NCBI GenBank assembly: GCA_910585665.1
Contig: CAJUFI010000004.1
Location: forward strand, 37,852-101,851
DNA length: 64,000 bases
Source of the DNA: an uncultured Acetatifactor sp.
GTDB taxonomy: Bacteria > Bacillota > Clostridia > Lachnospirales > Lachnospiraceae
Direction of reading: 5' to 3'
Shown here: piece by piece, positions 1 to 10,300 of the stretch
Position numbering within the stretch: the stretch's first letter is position 1
Layout: every line of letters starts with the position of its first letter
Position numbers and translations under genes: made by a program
The notes under the pieces: generated by a model
The model's input: only the letters and a program-made list of their open reading frames with translations
Database searches by the model: none
What the model was told of the DNA's origin: nothing

Positions 1-505
1 GTGCGCAAACCACCTCGGACCCAAAAAGATAGACAGCATACTGGAAATCATCAGGCTTATCAGCCAGCATATTGTCAATGGCCTTAAAGCGCAGTCCATC
101 AGGATCTGAAGCATTAGGTACAAATTCTCCAGTATTTATGTCGATAAAGCCCTCACTCATGGAACCAGAGCAATCGATTACAAAGATGTAGGCATCATCC
201 TTTTTCCCAAACTCAATCTCATATAACAGCTCAAAGACCGCCGTCAGAGCCAACATAGCCACGAGCAATATGGCCCACCGGTTCATGGGCACGCCCTTGT
301 ATGTACGGGAATATACCGTCTTCCCAATCAGCCATATGGCCAGACCCAGGAACAGGAACAGGCCTACGAAGTAAATCTCCGCCATCACCACTCTGGGCAG
401 GATCCCCTTCAGCGCCTGATAGAGGACTTCCCCTATGACTGCAAAAACCAAACCCGCCAGAATGCTGCCTATGAGCATTTTAAATGAATATCTTCCTTTT
501 TCCAT
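1..505 (-). CDS. Membrane VWA-domain protein, C-terminus cut by window edge
   Basis: The reading frame opens at an ATG at 505 and stays open to the left edge, giving about 168 residues. Two hydrophobic segments lie near residues 10-30 and 38-60 and a third near 75-95. A VWA domain follows, with the MIDAS motif DCSGSMS preceded by the strand AYIFVI. The protein is therefore an N-terminally anchored membrane protein with a metal-ion-dependent adhesion-type domain. It is the last visible gene of the minus-strand run that begins at 13573, 20 bp after the GAP1-like gene. VWA domains usually mediate protein-protein contacts; the partner is unknown. The rest of the domain and anything after it lie outside the window. 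Confidence 0.8.
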   Translation of the reverse strand, partial: MEKGRYSFKMLIGSILAGLVFAVIGEVLYQALKGILPRVVMAEIYFVGLFLFLGLAIWLIGKTVYSRTYKGVPMNRWAILLVAMLALTAVFELLYEIEFGKKDDAYIFVIDCSGSMSEGFIDINTGEFVPNASDPDGLRFKAIDNMLADKPDDFQYAVYLFGSEVVCA

Positions 506-525
506 GTCTTTCTCCCTCTCTCGTT

Positions 526-3093
526 TTACCTGTTATCCTCGTCTCCCAGCAGGATCCCCGCTGCCGCACCGGCAATGGCTACCAGCGCAAAGAGGCCGCA
601 GCCTGCCGCTGCCACTATGGTCTTCAGATTGGCTCTCGCCGCCGTCTGCAAAGCCGGCAGCAGGCGCACCAGAAGCCACAACCCCACCGCCAAAACTGCC
701 AGGACTGCAATAATCCCTCCCGCAACGGCAAGCTGAGGGGCTTCCTGGATGCCAAGACTGTCAAAATAGGCGCTGATGCCGCCCTCCTGGTAAATCTTCA
801 ACGCTATGACAGCCACTGTGCCTATCACAGCCACCGCCCCTGCCGCGATCCCGGGAAGGACGCCGATGTGGCAGTATTTCAGCAGGCACCACACAAAGAA
901 CGCAATCGCCACCGCTGCCAGGGAGCCCACCGCCACCTTGTGGAGACAGAAGAGAAAGCTCTGCTCCGAAGGAGCATCATTGCTGCTCCCCAAATCCTCG
1001 CCCCGCAGGCATTTCAAAAGAATCTCCATGGAGGCTTTGACCCTTTTGTCCTCTTCCTCGCCAGTCTTCCAGGCCTTATTCTCCAGTTCCGTCTCCAAAC
1101 AGTCTATGATGTTAGCTTTCAACTGTCCGTCGTTTAGGATATGGGAGCCACGGACTACCTTCGGAAGCATCTCCGGCGTGAACAGACGGCCTTTGCCTGC
1201 ATTTATGACTTTGCGGGCCCACTTAGAGACCTCCAGCCTGTCCTTCTCCAAATCATAATAGCACAAAAGCGAAAGCTCCACCTCATCTTTGTCTCCAAAG
1301 CGGCACTGCTTCATCTGCCCTTTGCGCAATATGCCCTGCAGGACTTTCTTGATGGCCATGTCCTGGAACAGCTCATCGGTAAAGAAGATATCGTAGATTC
1401 GCTCGGTGGTAGGAGCGAAATCGACGGCGATTCCCAGCAGATCCCTCACCGTCTGGGCATTCTCGCACTTTTTACCGTTAAAGCCGCGCCGTGCCAGTTC
1501 GTCCAGGCTGCACCTCCGGTACAAATCGGCATCCTTAGCAGCAAACTGCGCTATCTCAAACCCGTTCCACAGCAGATAATCCGTGTAAAGCAGATACTGT
1601 CTGCTGTCCTCCGGGCTGGCCTTCGCCATCAGGGAAGCTATCTTCTCGACCCTGGAGCGGGCCTTCATCTGCCCCTCAAAGCCCTGGGCGGCTTCCATCT
1701 CCTGCTTGGTGACGCTCCTTAACATCTTGAAGAACACATCATTATCCATCACGCTGGTGCCGCTCTCCTCCAGATAGGAGCCGATCTGCTGCAGGCTATT
1801 TAATCTGGCGGGCAGAAAGACGCTCTCGAAATATCTCCTGTAATAGTCCTCGTCCATCCTCTTTACGGCATCAATGAGGATGGCATATTGCTCCTTGTCT
1901 TCCTTGTACTGCTCCCAGAGCAGATTCTGCCCCTCCTGATCGTCCTTCGCAAGGATCTGTCTTGCGTAGAAAATCAGGTATGATTTATGCAAAGCTGGAT
2001 TGGCACTGCTTTGTGCACGATTCACTACCCGGTTGAGAATCCTGGAATCCTTTACCTGCAGGTTATTCTCACTGATGGATTCCAGCAGCACGGCCAGGTA
2101 TTCCTCTACCGCCTCGCTCTCTTTCAGAGGGTAGCCCATGAAGGAGGTCAGCAGTGAAATCGTCAGATCGTCATCGATGGCTTTGCCTAATACGTTTTTT
2201 TTCTGTGATTGGAATGCATGCTCTATCAGATCGCAGTCAATGTCCTTCAGCTGGAGATCGAAGGCCTGATCGATGAACGCGGCCATGGCACGCAGAAGCT
2301 TCTGCCTCACGCTGTCATCTTCCAGGCTGTAGACCTGGGTGAACTGATAATGCTCCAGCTTGCTCTTGTCGCAGGCATGCATTTTGGTATCCAGGTCGAA
2401 ATAATTGTTCCCCTCCGCCTTGTCGGAGAAATAGATGCCTGTCTTCCCTCCCTTGTAGGAAAAGAAGGTCACCTTAGTCCGAAGATGGTAGGGCAGCCCC
2501 CGCATGATCAGATACATGATTTCCCGGCATACCTGCCCATAATCCTCCAAAGGCCTCTGCGCCTTGATGCACAGGGCATTGGCGAACCCCTCCAGCGCAC
2601 AGGTGGCGCCAATCAGCAGATACCGGTAGCTTTCCGCGTCCAGCCCGTATTTCTCCATGAGCTTCCCATAGTCGAGAGCCTCATAGGCCAGCTCATGGGC
2701 TACCGGAAGCGCTTTCACGGACGGGTCGTACTCCTTTCGGAATGTCCCCTCCGCCACTCCAAGAAGCTGCTCCGGCTTCTCGCAGAGAGCATAATAATCC
2801 GCCAGATTGCAGCAATAGCCGTGGGTAAAGGAGACGCCCCTGGCATCGGCGGCTCCTCCACCGCTGACCTCATAATTGATGTTCATATAGTACACGAAGC
2901 GGTCGTGCCTAAATACGCCGAAGGCTTCCTTGGGCATCGTATTGCCGTTCACCAGCTCCGCCAGATTTCCAGCGAAACCGCTGAACCCCTCTTTGGCGGC
3001 CTGGGACATATCCTCGGAGGGAAACACGATGGACCAGCCTGCTCCTTCGCCCTGCCTTCCTCTTCTGGTGTAGCCAGCTTGATATAGATTCAT
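526..3093 (-). CDS. GTPase-associated protein 1 (GAP1)-like membrane protein
   Basis: This 855-aa protein starts with MNLYQAGYTRRGRQGEGAGW, which resembles the GAP1-N2 domain of GTPase-associated protein 1 as I remember it; I could not check this against a profile. The middle (about 130-700) is helical and has no recognised catalytic motif. The C-terminus (about 725-850) carries roughly four hydrophobic helices, so it should be membrane-anchored with a large cytosolic N-terminal part. AGGAGG lies 8 bp before the ATG. It sits 17 bp downstream of the P-loop GTPase gene, the partner expected for this family, and within the same transcription unit. Its role is inferred to be an effector or adaptor for the GTPase; no enzymatic function is claimed. 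Confidence 0.7.
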   Translation of the reverse strand: MNLYQAGYTRRGRQGEGAGWSIVFPSEDMSQAAKEGFSGFAGNLAELVNGNTMPKEAFGVFRHDRFVYYMNINYEVSGGGAADARGVSFTHGYCCNLADYYALCEKPEQLLGVAEGTFRKEYDPSVKALPVAHELAYEALDYGKLMEKYGLDAESYRYLLIGATCALEGFANALCIKAQRPLEDYGQVCREIMYLIMRGLPYHLRTKVTFFSYKGGKTGIYFSDKAEGNNYFDLDTKMHACDKSKLEHYQFTQVYSLEDDSVRQKLLRAMAAFIDQAFDLQLKDIDCDLIEHAFQSQKKNVLGKAIDDDLTISLLTSFMGYPLKESEAVEEYLAVLLESISENNLQVKDSRILNRVVNRAQSSANPALHKSYLIFYARQILAKDDQEGQNLLWEQYKEDKEQYAILIDAVKRMDEDYYRRYFESVFLPARLNSLQQIGSYLEESGTSVMDNDVFFKMLRSVTKQEMEAAQGFEGQMKARSRVEKIASLMAKASPEDSRQYLLYTDYLLWNGFEIAQFAAKDADLYRRCSLDELARRGFNGKKCENAQTVRDLLGIAVDFAPTTERIYDIFFTDELFQDMAIKKVLQGILRKGQMKQCRFGDKDEVELSLLCYYDLEKDRLEVSKWARKVINAGKGRLFTPEMLPKVVRGSHILNDGQLKANIIDCLETELENKAWKTGEEEDKRVKASMEILLKCLRGEDLGSSNDAPSEQSFLFCLHKVAVGSLAAVAIAFFVWCLLKYCHIGVLPGIAAGAVAVIGTVAVIALKIYQEGGISAYFDSLGIQEAPQLAVAGGIIAVLAVLAVGLWLLVRLLPALQTAARANLKTIVAAAGCGLFALVAIAGAAAGILLGDEDNR

Positions 3094-3110
3094 CCTGCCA
3101 TCCTCCTGAT

Positions 3111-4538
3111 TTAACGCCTATTGTTGTTCTTTACTGCTTTGTCTATGATATTCATCTTATATAACAGCCAGAATAAAGGCTCCTCCACCCTGACTGCCTC
3201 CGGGTTCACTTCCATCTGGTACCTCTTGGAGCTGCCCTCCTCCGAGACCACCGGCATCCCGTTCAGCGCGGAAAAGGCGAAGTAGGAATGGTTCGGGAAG
3301 AACTGCTTTAGCTGATTGTCCAGGATCTCGCCCTTGATGGATTTCCTGGTCAACATCATCTTCACTTCCGTGTTCACATTGATGCAGTCCTCGTAAGGGA
3401 ATCCTCGGACTTCGTAGTCGTTATAGCGGATATTCTGGAACATATTGGAATAGTCCCCTATCACTCCAGTCCCCTTCAGGAGGTCGCTCTTGGACAGCGT
3501 GGCGGCTATTGGAATGTCGCTCTGCCCTCCCGCGAAGTCAGCGGCTACGAAAGCGGTATACATGGCTGCCACCACCTTGTCCGGGCTATAGGTATCATCG
3601 TCCATATTATCCTCATCGTCATTGCCCAGATAGATCAGGTCCGTGAACTGTCTGGGATCCATGATCATGATGATGCCGTCGGCATTGCAGATGAACTGGC
3701 CGTACTTCTCCATCTGATCCGCGTCCACACAGTTCTCGCCTGCGATATCATAGAACACCAGCGTGTACCTTCTGCCGTCCTTGTTGTTCTTCACGTTCAC
3801 CGGTACCGGTGTGGTCAATACATTGGTGGCATTGCCTCCTGGCAGGTTCTGCCCCCTGCGGATGGTGTGGTTCTTGACGAATTCGTCCACCTCAGGGCAC
3901 AGGCCGGCCACAGTCATGTCCGCCCTGATCAGTATCTCCTTGATCTTGCCCAGTATCTGCGACAGATACACGGTCTTGCCGGAGCTTGTGATGCCTACAA
4001 CGGGGATATATTTGATCGGATATTTCCCGAATTCAAAAGGCAGCTTATTGTGGCAGTGGGGACAGATGCGGATTCTGGAACGGTTCCCCTCCGTGTCGAC
4101 GACCGCATTGAGGAACCCGTCCTCGTCCTTCTCGAAAACCAGGCAGGCACTGTCCGTGAACTTCTCATTGTTCAGAAACCTTTTATCAGGCAACTGGGTG
4201 ATGACAGGATTCCTCTCATAGGTTTTGTTCCGCTCGCTGTCCTCGGGCTTGCTGCCCGGATACCGATTCCAGAACTTCTCGTACAGCTCATCCGACGACA
4301 GAACGTAAAGCTTCTTCTTCTCCCTCTCCTCGCCGCTGAAATCGTCCAAATCCTGCTGGGTGTACGCAGTCATGGACCGGAAAGCTACTCCCTGGGGGAA
4401 TATCTTCTCGAAACAATAAGGGCACTTGAAGAATTTCTGTACGCCGCTGCTGGCTGCACCCCCGCCCCTCCCCTTCTGGGCGTTTCCGTCTTCTCCGCCC
4501 TTGGTACCTTTCGATGTCTTTGAACCAAATAACCCCAT
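3111..4538 (-). CDS. Zinc-ribbon P-loop GTPase (double-GTPase/DO-GTPase type)
   Basis: The 475-aa product has a split zinc ribbon (CPYC near residue 39 and CPHC near 163). A GTPase core follows, with P-loop GITSSGKT, a G3-like FYDIAGE and an LSKSD motif in the position of the G4 NKxD. This order fits the GTPases found beside GAP1-like proteins. An upstream in-frame GTG at 4553 could extend it by five codons, but the AGGTGGAG ribosome binding site overlaps that extension, so ATG 4538 is preferred. It lies between the GAP1-like gene and the 229-aa gene. The gap before it contains a short palindrome (GACGCT-AC-AGCGTC, 4597-4610). GTP rather than ATP use is inferred from family likeness and is not proven by the motifs. 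Confidence 0.75.
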   Translation of the reverse strand: MGLFGSKTSKGTKGGEDGNAQKGRGGGAASSGVQKFFKCPYCFEKIFPQGVAFRSMTAYTQQDLDDFSGEEREKKKLYVLSSDELYEKFWNRYPGSKPEDSERNKTYERNPVITQLPDKRFLNNEKFTDSACLVFEKDEDGFLNAVVDTEGNRSRIRICPHCHNKLPFEFGKYPIKYIPVVGITSSGKTVYLSQILGKIKEILIRADMTVAGLCPEVDEFVKNHTIRRGQNLPGGNATNVLTTPVPVNVKNNKDGRRYTLVFYDIAGENCVDADQMEKYGQFICNADGIIMIMDPRQFTDLIYLGNDDEDNMDDDTYSPDKVVAAMYTAFVAADFAGGQSDIPIAATLSKSDLLKGTGVIGDYSNMFQNIRYNDYEVRGFPYEDCINVNTEVKMMLTRKSIKGEILDNQLKQFFPNHSYFAFSALNGMPVVSEEGSSKRYQMEVNPEAVRVEEPLFWLLYKMNIIDKAVKNNNRR

Positions 4539-4620
4539 CTCTCTCCACCTCACACTCTATAGTATTTTCTATCTATGGCAGTTGCCTCTGTCCTGAGACG
4601 CTACAGCGTCCTGTGGCCTC

Positions 4621-5310
4621 TCACTGCGCGGCTTCCACTCTGTAATACTTTTTATACTGATCGGCTACCCTCAGAACCACCGAGGCATCCTTCGGAATCT
4701 CAATGTACAGATTCTTGTCCAGGCAGCTGGCAGGCAGCGGATAGGTCATCCTGACTCCGTCTACATGGTACTGCAGCGCCCCGTCCATATAATCCTGCAG
4801 ATAGGGCACATGCAGGACACACAGCTTCTCTTTGGCGAACAACTTGTTCTTGTACTCTATCTTCGGCTCCAGCTTCACCGGCACGAACTTGGTATTGATC
4901 TCGGGATCCTTCACCTGGTACAGGTGCATGATCCATTCCTCTTTGTCGTACTCCCCGATGAACACGCTTACCCCATAGGGGATCGCATGCTTGATTTCCC
5001 CGCCCGGAATCGTGCAGGACTCTCCGTTCTGTACGAACTCCCGCTCCCGGAACAGGAACAGCTTAGCCTTCTCATCACTGGTGGTATAGATATGATGACC
5101 GCCCTTCTGTAGGAGCGTCCTGTCATCCAGCCCCTTATCCTCCATCTCCTGGGCCAGCTTCTGGAGGTCTACCTCCTTTCTGCCATCGTACAGCAGCACG
5201 AAGAAATGGGATCCTCTGGAATATTTCCATTTCAGTACGATCTCACCTCCGGCGCGCTTCATGGAATAGTCCTTTACCTGGTAATCCTTGTCATGATCCC
5301 TGATTCTCAT
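4621..5310 (-). CDS. Uncharacterised 229-aa protein of the GTPase/tubulin operon
   Basis: I do not recognise this protein. It has no signal peptide or membrane helix and appears rich in beta strands, with alternating charged and aromatic residues (for example YGVSVFIGEYDKEEWIMHLY and a C-terminal half ending KKYYRVEAAQ). It could be an adaptor or ligand-binding domain, but nothing catalytic is visible. The ATG at 5310 overlaps the end of the 666-aa gene by 20 bp, with GGGAGGG 7 bp upstream, which points to translational coupling. Its position between the GTPase and the larger proteins says it belongs to the same system. Confidence 0.75.
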   Translation of the reverse strand: MRIRDHDKDYQVKDYSMKRAGGEIVLKWKYSRGSHFFVLLYDGRKEVDLQKLAQEMEDKGLDDRTLLQKGGHHIYTTSDEKAKLFLFREREFVQNGESCTIPGGEIKHAIPYGVSVFIGEYDKEEWIMHLYQVKDPEINTKFVPVKLEPKIEYKNKLFAKEKLCVLHVPYLQDYMDGALQYHVDGVRMTYPLPASCLDKNLYIEIPKDASVVLRVADQYKKYYRVEAAQ

Positions 5311-7291
5311 CCTCTATCCCTCCCTGTTGGCTCAGATGCAGCTTCTCAGCCTGTGTGATATTGTAGATTTCAATCTGCTCTATGCAGTCCGTGCGGTTCA
5401 GGTTGAACAGCATGAAATCCCTTCCATGGCCTTCCTGGTTCGCCAGCTGTCTTGCATAATCCGCAGACTTGTTGATCATGTAGAAACAGCTTATCTTCAT
5501 GCCCAAATTGTTCATGCTCTGATCCTTCAGACGGATGCTGCCCTCCAGCGCTTTCTGCAGCTCTTGAGTCACATAAATCTGCCGGTTCACATCCGTCATA
5601 TTGTTCATGCGGAAGTCCAATTCCCTCTCAAAATCATACCGGTAGATTTCTTCTCCAATCATCTTCATGAACGCGTTCTGGATAGCTTCCAGCAGTCCCT
5701 CCTGCTCCAGTCTGGGATTGAAGACCTCCGGAAAGGCCGAGTCACCGGCATTGATTTTCTGCTTGTTGTTCACGTAAAGCTTTACTTCATTGGTATAAGT
5801 CCTCTCTATGGACACATCATTGTCCTCTGTCATGATGCGCCCCTGCTGGACTTCCCTCTCACAGCGGGCGTACAGTTCCCCATATCGCTTGGTGTCATCC
5901 AGCATCCTGTCGAACTCCTCAGACAAAATCTGCTTTGTTTTCTCATAGAAGCACTTTCTGCACTCATACACGGCCTTTTTGTGCAGCTTCTCCGTATAAT
6001 CCACCCGGACGCTCTCCCCCTCGGAGTTCAGCTCTTCCCGCAGCATCGCCCTGATCAGATCCCTCCTGGGTATCATCATCCTCACCTCAAAAAGGGAAAA
6101 TGCACTATATAAAAGCTCCTGTATTCTCTTTCGGAGCATGTCTAATTCTTCTTCGTTTTCCAGAAAGCGCTCTGCCACGTCCACATATTTTTCCTGTTGG
6201 ACCAATGGCCAGACGCCCATGGTGCAGTCATCCGCCATCTTGTCAGAAATCCGTTCGGCTCTCTGCATCTCTCTCAATTCCTTCTCCGACCGGAAAGGAA
6301 GATATCTCAATTCCTCCGGGGAAGGCAGATGCCTCATGATCTTCTCTTTGAAGATTTCCTCCGCGAGCGCAAAGCCTCCCGTCACTTTCATGCCCAGCCG
6401 CTCCCTGACTTCCTTGTCCGTGAGCTCTTTGGAATAACGTTCCTTTTCCTGTTCATGCATCTCTCGCATCAGCGCCTGCAGCGCCACAGCCGCTATCTCG
6501 TCCGTGGGCTTCGGCACCAGCGCATAAGACGCCGTCTTGACGCCATTATATAAATTGGTCACATACCCGCTTTCGGCGGCATTCGCCCTGGTTCCCCCCA
6601 GCAATATGATATCCGCCAACAGCCGGTAATTCTGCCAGATTTTATTCTCGCCCAATATGGATCCATTGTCCAGATAATTGCTCAGCAGATAGGTAGTCCC
6701 GCCATCCACCCCCGGTTTCGTCCTGTTCTCCACCACATAGTGCAGCATGCGGGCAGTCTTCTCGTTTTTGTTGTCCTCGGGCTTCTGATCCAGCATCAGG
6801 AAGAAAGTCTTCAGATCCTCGGAGTGCAGCCCGTTCTTCAAGCCCAGATAGAGGTCGTAATAAGCTCCTCCATCCTCCTCCACGGCATCCATGACGAACT
6901 CCATCTTGATCCTGGACTTGTCCCTGAAAATCCTGTCATCCTCCTCCAACATATCCACAATGGCCTTGCTGACCACTTCTGCCGGCTCTCCTTCCACGCA
7001 GCTCCATTGAATGGTGCGCTTCTTGTCCACATCCGTCAGCCGGGCACAGCTCCAGTAATCCCCGCTCTTCTCGATACTGACATACTGTAGAAAACCGGAA
7101 TTGTTCCAGTTGTCGTCCAGAGTGTCCTTGATAAATTTCGTATAAGCTTTGCACCGCTCCCCCAGCATGACTACCACCGTGGGATACAAGGCCACATTGC
7201 CGCCCATCTCCCCGCTCTGGTTCTCATTCAGCCCGATCGTGCAGCTCTCTAATAATTCCTTGCCATTGTGCAACACTTTTTTCTCTGCCAT
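5291..7291 (-). CDS. Uncharacterised 666-aa protein, possible degenerate tubulin-like partner
   Basis: The start at MAEKKVLHNGK (7291) is preferred over a longer frame from 7333 because it follows an AAAGAGAG purine tract and begins like the neighbours. The protein is cytosolic and mainly helical after residue 150. The first 80 residues read as strand (YPTVVVML), turn, helix, then strand (FLQYVSIE). That is the order at the start of the neighbouring tubulin-like protein, where the strand leads into the nucleotide-binding GLGGTG loop. Here the loop is replaced by GERCKA and no GGTGSG signature is present, so a non-hydrolysing relative is possible but unproven. It overlaps the 229-aa gene by 20 bp. 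Confidence 0.75.
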   Translation of the reverse strand: MAEKKVLHNGKELLESCTIGLNENQSGEMGGNVALYPTVVVMLGERCKAYTKFIKDTLDDNWNNSGFLQYVSIEKSGDYWSCARLTDVDKKRTIQWSCVEGEPAEVVSKAIVDMLEEDDRIFRDKSRIKMEFVMDAVEEDGGAYYDLYLGLKNGLHSEDLKTFFLMLDQKPEDNKNEKTARMLHYVVENRTKPGVDGGTTYLLSNYLDNGSILGENKIWQNYRLLADIILLGGTRANAAESGYVTNLYNGVKTASYALVPKPTDEIAAVALQALMREMHEQEKERYSKELTDKEVRERLGMKVTGGFALAEEIFKEKIMRHLPSPEELRYLPFRSEKELREMQRAERISDKMADDCTMGVWPLVQQEKYVDVAERFLENEEELDMLRKRIQELLYSAFSLFEVRMMIPRRDLIRAMLREELNSEGESVRVDYTEKLHKKAVYECRKCFYEKTKQILSEEFDRMLDDTKRYGELYARCEREVQQGRIMTEDNDVSIERTYTNEVKLYVNNKQKINAGDSAFPEVFNPRLEQEGLLEAIQNAFMKMIGEEIYRYDFERELDFRMNNMTDVNRQIYVTQELQKALEGSIRLKDQSMNNLGMKISCFYMINKSADYARQLANQEGHGRDFMLFNLNRTDCIEQIEIYNITQAEKLHLSQQGGIEDENQGS

Positions 7292-7390
7292 ACGCCCGCT
7301 TCTCTCTTTACATTGTGATTGCAGGGGAAACAAGGCTCCCCGGAAATCTCTTCCGGCTGGAAGCCTCGTCCCCCTGCCCTATATCAGTCC

Positions 7391-10300
7391 TTAGATCATC
7401 AGTTTAAAGGTCTGGAAGGCTTTCATGAACTCAGTGTAGAACTTGTCCAGCTCATCGTGCAGCGGATCTGTCTCATCGTGCAGCATATTGCATCTCGCAA
7501 TCCGCTTGGGCATGTTGGCTTCCAGCTTCTCCACAGATGCCTTCATCTCCGGGGAATCCTCCTGGTTCATGCGTGCCTTTGCCTCGGCGATGATTTTCTT
7601 CTTGATATTGGCATCCATGGTCTTGAAGTTCACGAACGCCTGGTATGCGCCGGTGTCTCCCATGGGCATGTCATTGTTCTGCAGCTCCACCACCTTCTCC
7701 ATGCCGAACTCGTCATAGGTATAGGAGATAGTATTGCCGTAGAACAGCACGCCGGTGAAGATAGCATTGAAGAAGTTCTTCTGCTCTGAGCCGCGAGCTC
7801 CAACTTCCTCCTTGATTTCCTTCAGCTCCGCCATCTTCTTGCCAATGATTTCCCTCTTCAGCAGTTCCTCATGCAATGCCTTGTTCAGCACAGGGGACTC
7901 CAGATAGAAGTCCAGCATCACCTGGCGTTCGCTGCCATTGTTGGCCTTTAGGCACTCGATTCTCAAAGGCTTCGCGCTGCTCTTCTGCTTCTCCTTTTCT
8001 GTCTCCAACATGTCAATTAAAGCGTTCAGTTTATTGGTGTCTTCCTTGCCGCCTGTCATATAGCCGCCGGAAGATGTCATGAACGCCTCCACATCAAAGT
8101 CTTCGGTCACCATGATTTCCCAATAACCCAGTTCATCCTTTACCACAACCCCGGCTTCTTCCGCCTTTTCGAACTCCGCAATCAACTCATTGTTCTTATT
8201 TTCAATCCTCTTTATCGGCATTCCTATCTTGAAGCTGGCAGGCACAGGCGAAGGCAGCCACTTGTTCCAATCCACCTCACCCCGCTCATAGAGATGCCTT
8301 CCGGGCGCACTGTTGTTCTCGTATTTTTCCTGCAGTTCCAGAATACCCTGATAAGCATACATAGGCAGTCCGCTGTAGAAACGCATCATAGATATCTTAT
8401 CTGTGATACCGGATTCCCGTACAAAGAACTCTTTCTGCTTTTCCGCATAAGCGTAGGCTGCCCCCTTGATCTCCGCAGAATCATAGGGTACTGTAAGCGT
8501 GCTGTTCATACCCAAATCATTCTGGTACATGGGATTCTGCCAGAACAAAGGAGTGGAATCCACGCCCAGCTTATCCTTGATGATTTCCTCCTCGATTCGC
8601 TGCTCCAAAAGCTGTATATTGTCCACCTGGAACTTCTCTTTCAGATAATCGGTGATGGTCTTCTGGGTGGCATCACGGAAAGCCGTCAAGATGAAATCGG
8701 ATATCAGCTTAGTGATCTCATTCTCATCCTCGTTCACCCATTTCGTGCAGTTGTCCATCATGGATCTCATCAGGCTATCCAGAGTCTGCTGGAGATCCAG
8801 CTTCTCCACTTCCGCATCCAGCCCCTTCCGGATATCCGGCACGGACAAAATCTTCCAGTTATAGGTGTTCTCTGTCCGCACGCCCTCTGTCAGCACCCTG
8901 CCGTTCTCCTCAAATGTCTTCTGTAGAGTATCCAACACATTCGTCAAAATGCGGAAGAAGTTATTATTCAGCAGAATCAATTGCTGCTTGTAATCCTGCA
9001 GTATGGTATTCATGGTCTCCAGCTGTGCTACCTTATAGTGATGCACATACAGGTTGTTCAAAGCATTCAGATAATCCCCAATTCTGCCTTTCTCATTCAG
9101 AAAGCTTGCGCTCTGCATCCTGGCCAGGGCATCGTCATATTCCTCGTTTCTTAGCTGAGACTGACGAAGCTCTGCCTCCAGGTTGGTCTGGTTCTGGGCG
9201 ATAAAGCCATCCACCGCATGAATCAGGTTCTTGTTCTGAGTACCGTAGAGCATCCGCTGGGCAAAGAAGGGACCATACTCCAGATTCGTCACATATTTTT
9301 CGCAAAGTCCCTTGTAAGTCCTGCTGATCAGGGACGTGCTGTCCGTGGGAATGGTATAGTCTTTCATGGCAGACATGAAGGCCTTGCTGTTCGCCTCCAG
9401 CACTCCCCTGTTCTTAGCCAGATATTCATTCTCGGCAAAGTCCACAAATTGTCCGTTCCCCCGCTCTTTGAACAGCTTTGCGTCATATCTCTGGGGGAAA
9501 TTGATCTGCGGAGGGCACCCCTTTGACAAGGCTTTTCTGATGTCCTCATACTTCAGTTGGGCTGCCTGCAGAAAATCGTCCCTCTCCTTTTCCGTAGGCA
9601 TTCTGCCGAACATATCCTTATAGCTCTCGAACAGCTTGAATCCCAGATACGTAGCAATCTCCGAAAGGGGCATTTCCGCCACGGAAGCGCCCAGCATGTT
9701 GTATTCCACATTTGCTCCGTGCTGCAGCGTAATGCCGCTCTTGATCCTTTCCAGGTTGGAGATATGGCCTTTCAATGTGATGCCATCCGCGTCTGTCTCT
9801 ACTCCCTCCGGCAAGGTCACCTTGGCCATGAAGCTGATGATGAAATCCGTGACTACTCCCATAGCGTAGTTGTAGCCATCGCTGATCATCTTGCCATTCG
9901 CGTCCGTGGTTGAAACCAGATAGCACAAATCCACCGGCTTCTGTCTGTTGTCAATCTGCTTAAAGCCATAATTCATCTTAAAGCTGTCTTTGTTCTTGCT
10001 GAAGTTCATGCAATAATCCAATTCCTGCAGCGCGGCATAGCCGTTCACAGCCACATAGCTGGATGTCAGGGGACTTGCGCTAATAGCAGGTACCGACATA
10101 TTGACATCCGGAAGGAAGAAATATCCGCACACACTGGTCTCCGACTTACCAATCTCCTTCAGGGCTTCCCGTACCAGATAGCACACATCCAAGAATGTGC
10201 CGCTTCCCGTACCTCCCGAGATGCCGGCGCAGATATGTACCGTCAACTCACCGCTGGAACCCGTCAGTGCGGCCAGCATGGTAGATTTTATTTTAGCGTA

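Noticed and set aside
4597..4610. Palindrome GACGCT-AC-AGCGTC as operon terminator
   Set aside because: Too short, without a T-run, and located between genes that appear cotranscribed.
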